From NCBI GenBank assembly GCA_025464735.1, contig JAODMX010000013.1, forward strand, positions 1 through 13,097: a DNA stretch of 13,097 bases, read 5' to 3'. This DNA comes from Frondihabitans sp. (GTDB taxonomy: Bacteria; Actinomycetota; Actinomycetes; Actinomycetales; Microbacteriaceae). A program made the translations under genes and the position numbers. The first letter of the stretch is position 1. Every line of letters begins with the position of its first letter. The notes beneath the pieces were generated by a model. The model saw only the letters and a program-made list of their open reading frames with translations, was not told the origin of the DNA and did not search any database. Shown one piece after another: positions 7,298 to 13,097 of the stretch.

Positions 7298-7379
7298 GTC
7301 GGGCCGCCGATCACGCGCCGTATCGCTCGAGGAACGCCTCAGCGGGCGCGACCATCGGCCCGACGCGAGGTAAATTTTT
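7298..7379 (+). terminator. Nested stem-loop with T-run after the PhnE-like gene
   Basis: A 67-nt structure built from four nested perfect stems: GTCGGGCCG (7298-7306) with CGGCCCGAC (7356-7364), CGCGCC (7314-7319) with GGCGCG (7345-7350), CGCT (7324-7327) with AGCG (7341-7344), and GAGG (7329-7332) with CCTC (7337-7340). The apical loop is AACG. A T5 run follows at 7375-7379. It begins 6 nt after the permease stop and ends before the convergent VOC gene's stop at 7387, so a bidirectional terminator is likely. The pairing is seen; the function is inferred. Confidence 0.6.
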
Positions 7380-7386
7380 CGCGAAC

Positions 7387-8094
7387 TCAGGTGGAAGTCG
7401 CCACGGTCGATGTCAGAGTGAATTCGTTTCCGTCAGGGTCGAAAAGAGTCGTCGGGCCAGCCTCGCTCCTGCTGGCCGCGACTGCGCCAAGAGCGACTAG
7501 ACGGAGGACCTCGAGGGGAGCATCGGTCGATCGTGGTGCGACGACCAGCCGGAGCCGCTCTCGATGGGATCGAGGCATCAGAGGCGGGCCGCTCCAGGTG
7601 ACTTTCGATCCGCCCCCCGGTGATTGGATGGCCGTTTCTTGATCTTGGTCCCAGACGAGCGGCCATTCGAAGGCGGCGCTCCAGAAGTATCCGAGGGCTT
7701 GCGTTCCGTCGCAATTGACCGCGCCGATGAGATCGGTGTCGGTGAGGAAGCGATTGCCCGATTCGGTGACGCAGAACTCGTTGCCTTCAGGGTCGGCAAG
7801 AACGACATGAGGCTCATCCGGGCTCTGACCGACATCTGCGTGCCGGGCGCCGAGCTTCAGCGCGCGATCGACGAGTGTCCCTTGATCCTGCAGCGGCGAA
7901 CTCGTCAGATCGAAGTGGATTCGATTCTGGGTCGTTTTCGGTTCGGCTGTCGAGACAAACGTGATGCGGAACCCCGAGCCCCCGTCGGGAATCGTGACGC
8001 CGATCCGCTCGCGGCCCAGAAGTGCGGACCAGAACCGCGCGAGCCGCTCAGGATCCAAGGCATCGAAGTCGATCCCGACGAGCTGGGAGGTCAT
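7387..8094 (-). CDS. Two-domain VOC (glyoxalase-like) protein
   Basis: Cytoplasmic protein of 235 residues containing two vicinal-oxygen-chelate modules of the Glyoxalase_6-like kind. Module one (about 1-115) opens LVGIDFDALDPERLARFWSALLGRE and closes HVVLADPEGNEFCVTE. Module two (about 120-230) shows ALGYFWSAAFEWPLVWDQ and closes TTLFDPDGNEFTLTS. The repeated DPxGNEF motif marks the end of each beta-alpha-beta-beta-beta repeat. A tandem like this can form one metal site within a single chain. The family covers dioxygenases, lyases, resistance proteins and many proteins of unknown role, and nothing here narrows the substrate. The ATG is not preceded by a recognisable ribosome binding site. 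The gene is convergent with the PhnE-like gene and lies 42 nt downstream of the oxidoreductase gene on the same strand, so the two may be co-transcribed. Confidence 0.87.
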   Translation of the reverse strand: MTSQLVGIDFDALDPERLARFWSALLGRERIGVTIPDGGSGFRITFVSTAEPKTTQNRIHFDLTSSPLQDQGTLVDRALKLGARHADVGQSPDEPHVVLADPEGNEFCVTESGNRFLTDTDLIGAVNCDGTQALGYFWSAAFEWPLVWDQDQETAIQSPGGGSKVTWSGPPLMPRSHRERLRLVVAPRSTDAPLEVLRLVALGAVAASRSEAGPTTLFDPDGNEFTLTSTVATST

Positions 8095-8136
8095 GCCCGG
8101 AAGTCTAGTGATTGGATGGAGTTCGCCGGGAGGTTG

Positions 8137-9012
8137 TCAGCCCGCCGCGGCCGATTCGGCCAGTGTTTGGCGAACGAGTTCACGCGCGGTGGTGGGCGCC
8201 CGGCCGATGAGGTTCTTCAGATCGTCGGAGTCGGTGTGGAGCTCGCCTCGCTCGATGCCCGCGTCCGCGTCCGCGAGGACGAGCGCCAGGTCCTCTGGCA
8301 GCCCCTCGCTGGCGAGCGCGGCGGCGTAGTCGTCGACGGAGAGGTTCGTAGAGGTCACCGGAACCCCGCTTACCTCGCTGATCGTGGCGGCAATCTGCGT
8401 GAGCGTGAAGGGCTCGCCGCCCAGATCGTAGATCGAACCAGTGTGTCCGTCCTGGGTGAGCACCGCCGCCGCAGCTGCGGCGTAGTCCCGTCGGGTCGCG
8501 GCGGCCACGAGGCCGTTGCCGGTGCCGCCCACCAGCGTCCCGTGTTCGAGGACGGAGCTGAGCTGATCCGTGTATCTCTCGAGGTACCAGCCGTTCCGCA
8601 GGATCACGAACGGGACACCACTTCTCGTCAGGTAGCTCTCGGTGAGGCGGTGCTCCTCGGCGAGGCGCATGGTTGCGGTTTCGGCATTGAGGGTGCTGGT
8701 GTAGACGATGAGGCCGACCCCCGCCTCGCGGGCTGCGTCGATCGCACGCTGGTGGTTACCGATCCGAAGGCCGACATCGGTGGTGGAGATCAGCAGGAGT
8801 TTGTCGGCACCGGCGAAGGCCGGGCCGAGCGTTGCGGAGTCCGCGAAGTCGGCGTGCCGTATCTGCACGCCGAATTCTTCGGCGACCGATGCGAGCTTGG
8901 CCCTGTCTCGCCCCGTCGCGACGATCTGCTCCGGCGAAACGCCCGCGGACAGGAGCTCTGCAATTGCCAGTCTTCCCAGCTGGCCCGTGGCTCCGGTGAC
9001 GACGATCGACAT
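8137..9012 (-). CDS. NmrA-like NAD(P)H-dependent oxidoreductase, probable quinone oxidoreductase (QOR2 type)
   Basis: Cytoplasmic atypical SDR of 291 residues, the usual length for the NmrA/QOR2 subgroup. The dinucleotide-binding motif is G7-A-T-G10-Q-L-G13 at the N-terminus, followed by VATGRDRAKL (about 31-40), which supplies the second-strand basic residues suggesting NADPH. ADKLLLIST (about 69-77), GLIVYTSTLNAE and FVILRNGWYLERY (substrate side) are characteristic of YtfG/QOR2 proteins, which reduce quinones. Start ATG 9012 has GGAG on the minus strand (plus 9019-9022), 6 nt away. Divergence from a one-cysteine HxlR regulator reproduces the qor2-qorR arrangement of Corynebacterium glutamicum, where the regulator represses the reductase until oxidised. 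By analogy this enzyme probably detoxifies quinones or electrophiles. Other NmrA-family activities cannot be excluded. Confidence 0.87.
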   Translation of the reverse strand: MSIVVTGATGQLGRLAIAELLSAGVSPEQIVATGRDRAKLASVAEEFGVQIRHADFADSATLGPAFAGADKLLLISTTDVGLRIGNHQRAIDAAREAGVGLIVYTSTLNAETATMRLAEEHRLTESYLTRSGVPFVILRNGWYLERYTDQLSSVLEHGTLVGGTGNGLVAAATRRDYAAAAAAVLTQDGHTGSIYDLGGEPFTLTQIAATISEVSGVPVTSTNLSVDDYAAALASEGLPEDLALVLADADAGIERGELHTDSDDLKNLIGRAPTTARELVRQTLAESAAAG

Positions 9013-9023
9013 GTAGTTCTCCG

Positions 9024-9056
9024 TTCAGTGATGCGAGTGAATGCATAAGCACTGAA
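9024..9056. promoter_or_regulatory. Inverted repeat in the oxidoreductase promoter/leader
   Basis: Perfect 7-bp arms TTCAGTG (9024-9030) and CACTGAA (9050-9056) with a 19-bp spacer that contains the palindrome ATGCAT (9041-9046). A further CACTGA copy lies at 9069-9074. The repeat begins 12 nt from the oxidoreductase start and could be a protein-binding site or leader hairpin. Only the symmetry is observed. Confidence 0.3.
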
Positions 9057-9077
9057 ACACGCGAGCGCACTGATGGG

Positions 9078-9118
9078 AAGTACCTACCTTTTGGTGCGTT
9101 ACATACCCGACTTAGGAT
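9078..9118 (+). promoter_or_regulatory. Promoter and candidate operator of the HxlR regulator gene
   Basis: TTGGTG (9091-9096) and TAGGAT (9113-9118) are spaced by 16 bp, a plausible -35/-10 pair. Transcription would start 6-7 nt later, at or next to the ATG at 9125, implying a leaderless mRNA. A GAGG sits only 1 nt before the ATG, too close for a normal ribosome site. An imperfect inverted repeat, roughly GTACCTACC (9080-9088) against GGTGCGTTAC (9093-9102), covers the -35 element and could be the regulator's own site. Confidence 0.4.
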
Positions 9119-9124
9119 CGAGGT

Positions 9125-9499
9125 ATGGAAACGGTAGAAGATGGCTGGGATCCCTACACGATGGGATGCCCATCCCGAGATCTCCTCGACCGGATCGGCG
9201 ACAAGTGGAGCGTCCTGGTCCTGGGGCAGCTCTCGGACGGAGCCCCGCATCGGTTCGCTCGCATCCGCGACGGGATAGCCGGAATCAGCGAGAAAATGCT
9301 CACTCAAACTCTCCGACACCTCGAGCAGGACGGCCTCGTCACCCGGGAGATCTTCCCGGAAATCCCGCCGCGCGTCGAATACACGCTCACCCCGCTCGGT
9401 CTCACCCTCCGGGAGACGCTGAAGGCTCTGCGCGAGTGGTCCGTCGCTCACGCGACCGACGTTCTTGCCGCGCGAGAGCGGTATTCCGTCGCCAACTGA
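9125..9499 (+). CDS. HxlR/DUF24-family redox-type regulator (QorR-like)
   Basis: Cytoplasmic winged-helix regulator of 124 residues, full length for the HxlR (DUF24) family. Its only cysteine is C15 in the conserved CP motif ([19 protein letters not shown]). This is the position of the redox-active residue in one-cysteine family members such as QorR, HypR and Yod[14 protein letters not shown] (about 27-39), [29 protein letters not shown] (HTH and recognition helix, about 44-72) and the [10 protein letters not shown] wing follow. Members bind as dimers, and thiol oxidation by quinones, diamide or peroxide changes DNA binding. The gene is divergent from the QOR2-like reductase across 112 bp, so repression of that gene with release under electrophile stress is the natural model. 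The ATG at 9125 probably lies at the transcript's 5' end. Confidence 0.9.
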   Translation: METVEDGWDPYTMGCPSRDLLDRIGDKWSVLVLGQLSDGAPHRFARIRDGIAGISEKMLTQTLRHLEQDGLVTREIFPEIPPRVEYTLTPLGLTLRETLKALREWSVAHATDVLAARERYSVAN

Positions 9500-9559
9500 A
9501 CCGACCACTTCCTCGAGCCCCCTGGTGGCGACGGTGAGCATGCCGCTAGCCTGGGTTCT

Positions 9560-9580
9560 GTCGTCTTGTGGACGACTTTT
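9560..9580 (+). terminator. Hairpin plus T4 after the HxlR gene
   Basis: GTCGTC-TTGTG-GACGAC followed at once by TTTT: a perfect 6-bp stem with a short T-run, 60 nt past the HxlR stop and 53 nt before the next gene. It is the most classical intrinsic-terminator shape in the window, though the stem is short. An operator for the downstream sugar operon is an alternative reading. Confidence 0.45.
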
Positions 9581-9620
9581 GGCGGCTAATCAACAGAAGT
9601 CCCCGAAAGCGGCCTGAACA

Positions 9621-9626
9621 AAGGAG
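9621..9626 (+). promoter_or_regulatory. Ribosome binding site fixing the start at 9633
   Basis: AAGGAG followed by 6 nt and the ATG at 9633. An in-frame TTG at 9630 would be only 3 nt from it, so the ATG is preferred. Confidence 0.7.
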
Positions 9627-9632
9627 TCATTG

Positions 9633-10373
9633 ATGACCAAGCCCCTGTCCGTGCAGCTCTATAGCGTCCGCGACGCCATTGCTCAAGACCTCCCATCGGC
9701 TATCGATCGCATTGCCGCCATCGGTTTCACGAACGTGGAGCCCTACGGCTTCGCCCAGCGTCCGGCCGAATACGCCGCCGCCCTGAAATCGGCGGGCCTC
9801 GCAGCTCCCTCCGGTCACGCCGCCGTGATCGACGCGGACGACGCGGCGACGATCTTCGATGCTGCAGCGTCGCTCGACATCCACACGGTCATCGACCCGT
9901 TCATCCCTCGTGACCGCTGGCAGACGCTCGAGCAGATTGCGGCCACCGCGGCTCGCGTCAACGCCCTGTCTGAGCAGGCCGCCACGTTCGGTCTCCGTTT
10001 TGGCTACCACAACCACAACTGGGAGCTCGACACCCACATCGATGGTCGCCCTGCCCTCAACCACTTCGTCGACGCGCTCGCCGACGACGTGGTCCTCGAG
10101 GTCGACACCTTCTGGGCGACGGTCGGCGGCGCCGACACCCCGGCGCTCCTCACCGAACTCGGAGACCGCGTCAAGTTCATCCACGTGAAAGACGGCGCCA
10201 TCTCCGACGACACCTCGAAGCAGCAGCCCGCCGGGTCTGGTGACGTCGATGTCGCCGCCATCCTCGCGGCCGCCCCCCAGGCCCTTCGCGTCGTCGAATT
10301 CGACGCTTTCGCGGGCGACGTCTTCGACGGAATCGCCCAGTCGTACGCATGGCTACAGGAGAACGACAAATGA
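9633..10373 (+). CDS. TIM-barrel sugar phosphate isomerase/epimerase
   Basis: Cytoplasmic enzyme of 246 residues from the AP-endonuclease-2/xylose-isomerase-like TIM-barrel family (IolE/IolI/YcjR relatives). It opens PLSVQLYSVRDAIAQDLPSAIDRIAAIGFTNVEPYG, the first barrel strand and helix. Metal and substrate residues are recognisable in GYHNHNWEL (about residues 127-135), VVLEVDTFWA (about 152-161) and VKFIHVKDG (about 180-188), the standard HNH, E/D and HxKD features of the family. Such enzymes use a divalent metal to isomerise or epimerise keto-sugars or cyclitols. The gene is translationally coupled to a Gfo/Idh/MocA dehydrogenase through an ATGA overlap, so the two probably act on the same sugar or inositol-like substrate. 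Which one is not determined; no transporter or sugar kinase lies nearby. Confidence 0.88.
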   Translation: MTKPLSVQLYSVRDAIAQDLPSAIDRIAAIGFTNVEPYGFAQRPAEYAAALKSAGLAAPSGHAAVIDADDAATIFDAAASLDIHTVIDPFIPRDRWQTLEQIAATAARVNALSEQAATFGLRFGYHNHNWELDTHIDGRPALNHFVDALADDVVLEVDTFWATVGGADTPALLTELGDRVKFIHVKDGAISDDTSKQQPAGSGDVDVAAILAAAPQALRVVEFDAFAGDVFDGIAQSYAWLQENDK

Positions 10374-11494
10374 GTACAGGCAAGACAGGCCCCGTCGGCG
10401 TCGGCATCATCGGCGCAGGAGTCATCAGCACGCAGTACCTCGAAAACCTCACGCAGTTCCCCGACGTGAAGGTGCTCTTCGTCGCCGACATCGACCTCCC
10501 GCGCGCCGAAGCGCAGGCTGAGAAGTTCGGCGTTCCCGGGTCGGGTACGGTCGACGAGCTACTCGCGGTCGACGACATCGAGATCGTCGTCAACCTCACG
10601 ATCCCGGCGGCTCACGCCGAGGTGGGTCGGAAGATCATCGCGGCCGGCAAGAGCGTCTGGAGCGAGAAGCCGCTGGCGCTCGACGCCGACGACGGCCAGG
10701 GGCTCCTGGATGCCGCTGCCGCAGCCGGTCTGCAGGTCGCGTGCGCTCCCGACACCGTGCTCGGCGCCGGGATCCAGTCGGCTCTTCGGGCGATCGCCCG
10801 CGGCGACATCGGCGAACCGTTGACTGCGACGACTCTGTTCCAGGTTCCCGGCCCGGAGTCCTGGCACCCGAACCCCGACTTCCTCTACGCCAAGGGCGCC
10901 GGCCCCCTGTTTGACATGGGGCCGTACTACGTGACCACGCTGGTGCACGCGTTCGGCGCCGCGTCGAGCGTGTCGGCGGTGTCGTCGAAGGCGCGAGCGA
11001 CCCGGGTCATCGGATCCGGCCCGCGCCAGGGCGAGGAGTTCCCGGTCGAGGTGCCCACGCATCATGCCGCGCTCATCTCGTTCGAGGCCGGACAGTCGGC
11101 GCAGTCGACCTTCAGCTTCCAGCAGGCTCTGCCCCGCATGGGGTTCGTCGAGATCAACGGGACGGAGGGCACTCTCGTCCTCCCCGATCCCAACACGTTC
11201 GAGGGCGATTCGACCCTCTACACGTTCGGATCCGACGAGCCCACGATCCTGAAGGCCGAGGGGTCGACCTTCGGGCGCGGATCGGGCGTGCTCGACCTGG
11301 CGCGCGCCCTCCGCTCCGGGGCCACCCCCACCGCCTCCGGCCTGCTCGCGAAGCATGTGCTCGACGTGCTCCTGGGCATCACCGCGGCCGCCGAGACGGG
11401 CGCCCCCGTTGCGATCGAGAGCACGGTCGTGAAGCCTGTCCCGCTGCCGGTCGACTGGAGTCCGGCCGCCGCAACACTCGCCGCCGCGAGTTGA
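10370..11494 (+). CDS. Gfo/Idh/MocA family NAD(P)-dependent oxidoreductase
   Basis: Cytoplasmic dehydrogenase of 374 residues. The Rossmann domain begins at VGVGIIGAGVIS (9-20) and contains the family-defining E99-K100-P101 motif in SEKPLALD. The C-terminal alpha/beta domain starts near 125 and includes GPLFDMGPYYVTTLVHAFG (178-196), the position of the usual DxGxH-type active-site segment. Here it reads DMGPYY, a form found in one branch of the family. Members oxidise or reduce a ring hydroxyl of sugars, cyclitols or glycosides using NAD(P). I chose ATG 10370, which overlaps the preceding stop as ATGA and has AGGAGA 7 nt upstream. An in-frame ATG at 10349 would add 7 residues without a comparable ribosome site. 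A 62-bp palindrome begins within the stop codon. The exact substrate is unknown. Confidence 0.9.
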   Translation: MSTGKTGPVGVGIIGAGVISTQYLENLTQFPDVKVLFVADIDLPRAEAQAEKFGVPGSGTVDELLAVDDIEIVVNLTIPAAHAEVGRKIIAAGKSVWSEKPLALDADDGQGLLDAAAAAGLQVACAPDTVLGAGIQSALRAIARGDIGEPLTATTLFQVPGPESWHPNPDFLYAKGAGPLFDMGPYYVTTLVHAFGAASSVSAVSSKARATRVIGSGPRQGEEFPVEVPTHHAALISFEAGQSAQSTFSFQQALPRMGFVEINGTEGTLVLPDPNTFEGDSTLYTFGSDEPTILKAEGSTFGRGSGVLDLARALRSGATPTASGLLAKHVLDVLLGITAAAETGAPVAIESTVVKPVPLPVDWSPAAATLAAAS

Positions 11495-11554
11495 CGGGCG
11501 TTTGCGGCAATGACGCTAGTCCGCGGACTAGCGTCTGAGCCGCAAACCCCCGTC
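11493..11554. repeat. 62-bp near-perfect palindrome, terminator-like or repetitive element
   Basis: Two 31-nt halves meet with no spacer at 11523/11524. The inner arm GACGCTAGTCCG pairs perfectly over 12 bp. A 3-nt mismatch (AAT against TGA) is followed by GTTTGCGGC pairing with GCCGCAAAC over 9 bp. After one more mismatch, GACGGG pairs with CCCGTC. In all, 27 of 31 positions pair. It overlaps the last two bases of the Gfo/Idh stop codon. There is no T-run. Termination of the sugar operon is the simplest role; a dispersed palindromic repeat or a protein-binding site are alternatives. It contains two rare CTAG tetranucleotides and a CCGCGG centre. Confidence 0.75.
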
Positions 11555-11578
11555 GAGGCGGGGCCGCCGAACCGGCGC

Positions 11579-11625
11579 GGTCACGTCAGCTCCGAAGCGG
11601 GTAGCGTTTCACCCACGACGTGACC
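11579..11625 (+). promoter_or_regulatory. 9-bp inverted repeat upstream of the small hypothetical gene
   Basis: GGTCACGTC (11579-11587) and GACGTGACC (11617-11625) are perfectly complementary across a 29-bp spacer. The spacer holds a smaller GGGT/ACCC pair (11599-11602, 11611-11614) and a TAGCGT hexamer (11602-11607) that could be a -10 element. This makes it a candidate promoter/operator or leader structure for the gene that follows. The symmetry is seen, the role is inferred. Confidence 0.35.
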
Positions 11626-11716
11626 CAGAACGGTGCGCTCCGTCGGCTCAGACCCCGCCGGTTCGTCGACCAGGAGAAGTGACTCTTGTGGAGCCCCGGA
11701 GGGTCGAGCTCAGGCC

Positions 11717-11724
11717 GGGAGAAG
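11717..11724 (+). promoter_or_regulatory. Ribosome binding site favouring the start at 11730
   Basis: GGGAGAAG ends 5 nt before the ATG at 11730, with GGGAG spaced 8 nt. It competes with AGGAGA at 11672-11677, which could serve a GTG at 11688 in the same frame. Confidence 0.45.
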
Positions 11725-11729
11725 AGTGC

Positions 11730-11915
11730 ATGAACGGATACATCCTGTACCGCGGTCCGTCCGGCGACGTTCTGCGAATCGACAGCGATGGTTCCAATCG
11801 CAAGGCGCTGGTGCGTGAACTCGAGGGGCTCGTGCCGAACGAGGTCGACACGCTGGGGATCGTGCTGATCCCGTCCGTCAAGACGCGACTCCGACTCGTC
11901 GAGAACGCCGCCTGA
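11730..11915 (+). CDS. Small hypothetical protein, unrecognised
   Basis: I do not recognise this family. From ATG 11730 it encodes 61 residues beginning MNGYILYRGPSGDVLRIDSDG and ending LIPSVKTRLRLVENAA. It is soluble, mixed in charge, with no membrane segment, signal peptide or cysteine. The alternation of hydrophobic and polar residues suggests a small beta-rich fold. Two earlier in-frame GTG codons (11679 and 11688) would add 17 or 14 residues (EPRRVELRPGEEC). The 11688 start has AGGAGA 10 nt upstream, while the first is too close to it. The ATG has its own ribosome site, so it is preferred with moderate confidence. The gene stands alone between the 62-bp palindrome and a convergent aldehyde dehydrogenase gene. 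Its reality rests on codon pattern and ribosome sites, not homology. Confidence 0.55.
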   Translation: MNGYILYRGPSGDVLRIDSDGSNRKALVRELEGLVPNEVDTLGIVLIPSVKTRLRLVENAA

Positions 11916-11947
11916 CGCGAGCGAGGCCGCGCTGCCGTGGCCCAGCC

Positions 11948-13097
11948 TCAGCGCAGGTGGCTGAGCACGCGCCGCACGAAGGCATCTTTGCGGGCGGTGA
12001 ACGGCGGGTATGCGATCGCGAGGGTGTCGGGGCGGAGCTTCTTCGACAAGACCGCTTTCTCGTGGCTGAACACGGCGAGGCTCCGCTCACCGTGGTACGC
12101 GCCCATTCCGCTGTGCCCCACGCCGCCGAAAGGGAGGCCGGGCGCGAGGAGGTGCGCCGACGGGACGCCGAAAGCCAGGGCCCCCGAGGACGTGCGGGTC
12201 GTGAAGGCGCGCCGCACCGAGTCGCGGTCGCTGAAGACGTACAACGCGAGCGGCTTCTCACGCGACGTGATCACGCGGATCGCCTCGTCGAGGCCCGACA
12301 CCTCGACGATGGGCAGGAGCGGACCGAAGATTTCCGCCGACATGAGCGGGTCGTCGAGATCCACGCTCGTCAGCACGGTCGGCGCGATGTAGCGCGAACC
12401 CTCGTCGGTCTCGCCACCGATCGCCGGTCTTCCGCGCCCGAGCAGGCCGCGCAACCGGGTGAACTGGCGCTCGTCGATGATGCGGCCGTAACTGTTGCTC
12501 GTCTGTGGGTCGCTCCCGTAGAGATCCTGAACGGCCTCGCGGAGGAAAGGAACCAGGGCCTCGCTGACGGCTTTCGTGGCCAGGAGGTAGTCCGGTGCGA
12601 CGCAGGTCTGGCCGGCGTTCATGAACTTGCCCCAGGCGATCCGCTTCGCCGCGGCGCGCAGGTCGACGCTGTCGTCGACGTAGACGGGTGACTTCCCGCC
12701 GAGTTCGAGCGTCACCGGAGTCAGGTTTTCTGCGGCCGCGCGGAGCACGATCTTCCCGACACGTTCGCCTCCGGTGAAGAAGATGTGGTCGAAGCGCTCC
12801 CGGAGCAGCTCGGTCGTCTCGTCCGCGCCGCCTTCGACGACCGCGATGGCAGCCGGATCCAGGTGAGAGCGCAGGAGTCGCGTCACGGTTCTCGAGGTGG
12901 CCGGGGCCAGCTCGCTGGGCTTCAGAACGACAGCGTTCCCGGCGGCGAGGGCGCCGACGAGCGGGTCGAGAAGGAGCTGCAGGGGGTAGTTCCACGGAGC
13001 GATGATGAGGACGACGCCGAGCGGTTCTCGCACGACGGAGGCCGTTGCGGGCACGAGGAGCAGCGGCGTCGCCACGCGCCGGGGCTGTAACCAGCGA
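11948..13097 (-). CDS. Aldehyde dehydrogenase family protein, N-terminus beyond the window
   Basis: NAD(P)-dependent aldehyde dehydrogenase oxidising an aldehyde to its carboxylic acid, probably class-3/fatty-aldehyde type by its compact length. The open frame continues past the apparent GTG at 13075: upstream codons read [14 protein letters not shown], the conserved segment before the cofactor domain, so the real start is outside. Recognisable parts in order are [49 protein letters not shown] with the general-base Glu, [11 protein letters not shown] with the catalytic Cys, [11 protein letters not shown], and [15 protein letters not shown] near the end. All active-site motifs are intact. Some 382 codons are visible and about 60-80 are missing. 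It converges with the small hypothetical gene, leaving only 32 nt between stops. The aldehyde substrate is not evident. Confidence 0.93.
   Translation of the reverse strand, partial: RWLQPRRVATPLLLVPATASVVREPLGVVLIIAPWNYPLQLLLDPLVGALAAGNAVVLKPSELAPATSRTVTRLLRSHLDPAAIAVVEGGADETTELLRERFDHIFFTGGERVGKIVLRAAAENLTPVTLELGGKSPVYVDDSVDLRAAAKRIAWGKFMNAGQTCVAPDYLLATKAVSEALVPFLREAVQDLYGSDPQTSNSYGRIIDERQFTRLRGLLGRGRPAIGGETDEGSRYIAPTVLTSVDLDDPLMSAEIFGPLLPIVEVSGLDEAIRVITSREKPLALYVFSDRDSVRRAFTTRTSSGALAFGVPSAHLLAPGLPFGGVGHSGMGAYHGERSLAVFSHEKAVLSKKLRPDTLAIAYPPFTARKDAFVRRVLSHLR

Noticed and set aside
7624..9048. Open frame of 474 codons on the plus strand
   Set aside because: It is fully antisense to the two-domain VOC and QOR2-like genes, both of which have clear family motifs; its translation shows none.
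3697..11494. Importer, VOC, redox and sugar genes as one functional system
   Set aside because: They form at least four transcription units separated by convergent or divergent boundaries and terminator-like structures; nothing visible ties them together.
11916..11947. GAGGC/GCCTC pair as a terminator between the small gene and the aldehyde dehydrogenase
   Set aside because: A 5-bp stem with a long loop is expected by chance at this GC content.

Overview
The window is high-GC actinobacterial DNA. Short intergenic gaps, GTG starts, an apparently leaderless mRNA, a lipobox lipoprotein and the gene families present all fit an environmental actinobacterium. Microbacteriaceae is my best guess, from gene content and style only. 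I see no tRNA, rRNA, CRISPR array or intact mobile element.

Left edge (1-496): a decayed Tn3/Hin-type serine recombinase with an in-frame stop, an internal deletion and a clipped C-terminus. 497-2046: a WYL-domain regulator divergent from a PhnB-like VOC protein, a probable regulator-target pair. 2180-2701: an actinobacterial FBP/treble-clef zinc-finger protein (FusB-like) on the minus strand, with a strong hairpin just past its stop and another in its leader. 2955-3491: a RibD_C/DHFR-like reductase on the minus strand, with a GTG start fixed by a clear ribosome binding site.

3697-7292: a complete phosphonate/phosphite-type ABC importer. It comprises a PhnD-like lipoprotein, a PhnC-like ATPase and a double-length PhnE-like permease with both transmembrane domains in one chain. 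The last two genes overlap by 4 nt. No C-P lyase, phosphonatase or phosphite dehydrogenase gene is in view. A long nested stem-loop followed by T5 closes the operon and separates it from the convergent gene at 7387-8094, a two-domain VOC protein.

8137-9499: an NmrA/QOR2-like NAD(P)H-dependent oxidoreductase divergent from a single-cysteine HxlR/DUF24 regulator. This is the arrangement of the redox-sensing qorR-qor2 system of Corynebacterium glutamicum. 9633-11494: a translationally coupled pair (TIM-barrel sugar-phosphate isomerase/epimerase, then Gfo/Idh/MocA oxidoreductase), probably converting a sugar or polyol. The pair ends in a striking 62-bp near-perfect palindrome overlapping the last stop codon. 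11730-11915: a small hypothetical protein behind a second inverted repeat. 11948 to the right edge: an aldehyde dehydrogenase on the minus strand, cut by the window.

The most unusual signals are the structured intergenic elements, above all the 62-bp palindrome at 11493-11554 and the 67-nt nested stem-loop at 7298-7364. The genes themselves belong to known families, and I found no convincing new multi-gene defence or biosynthetic system.
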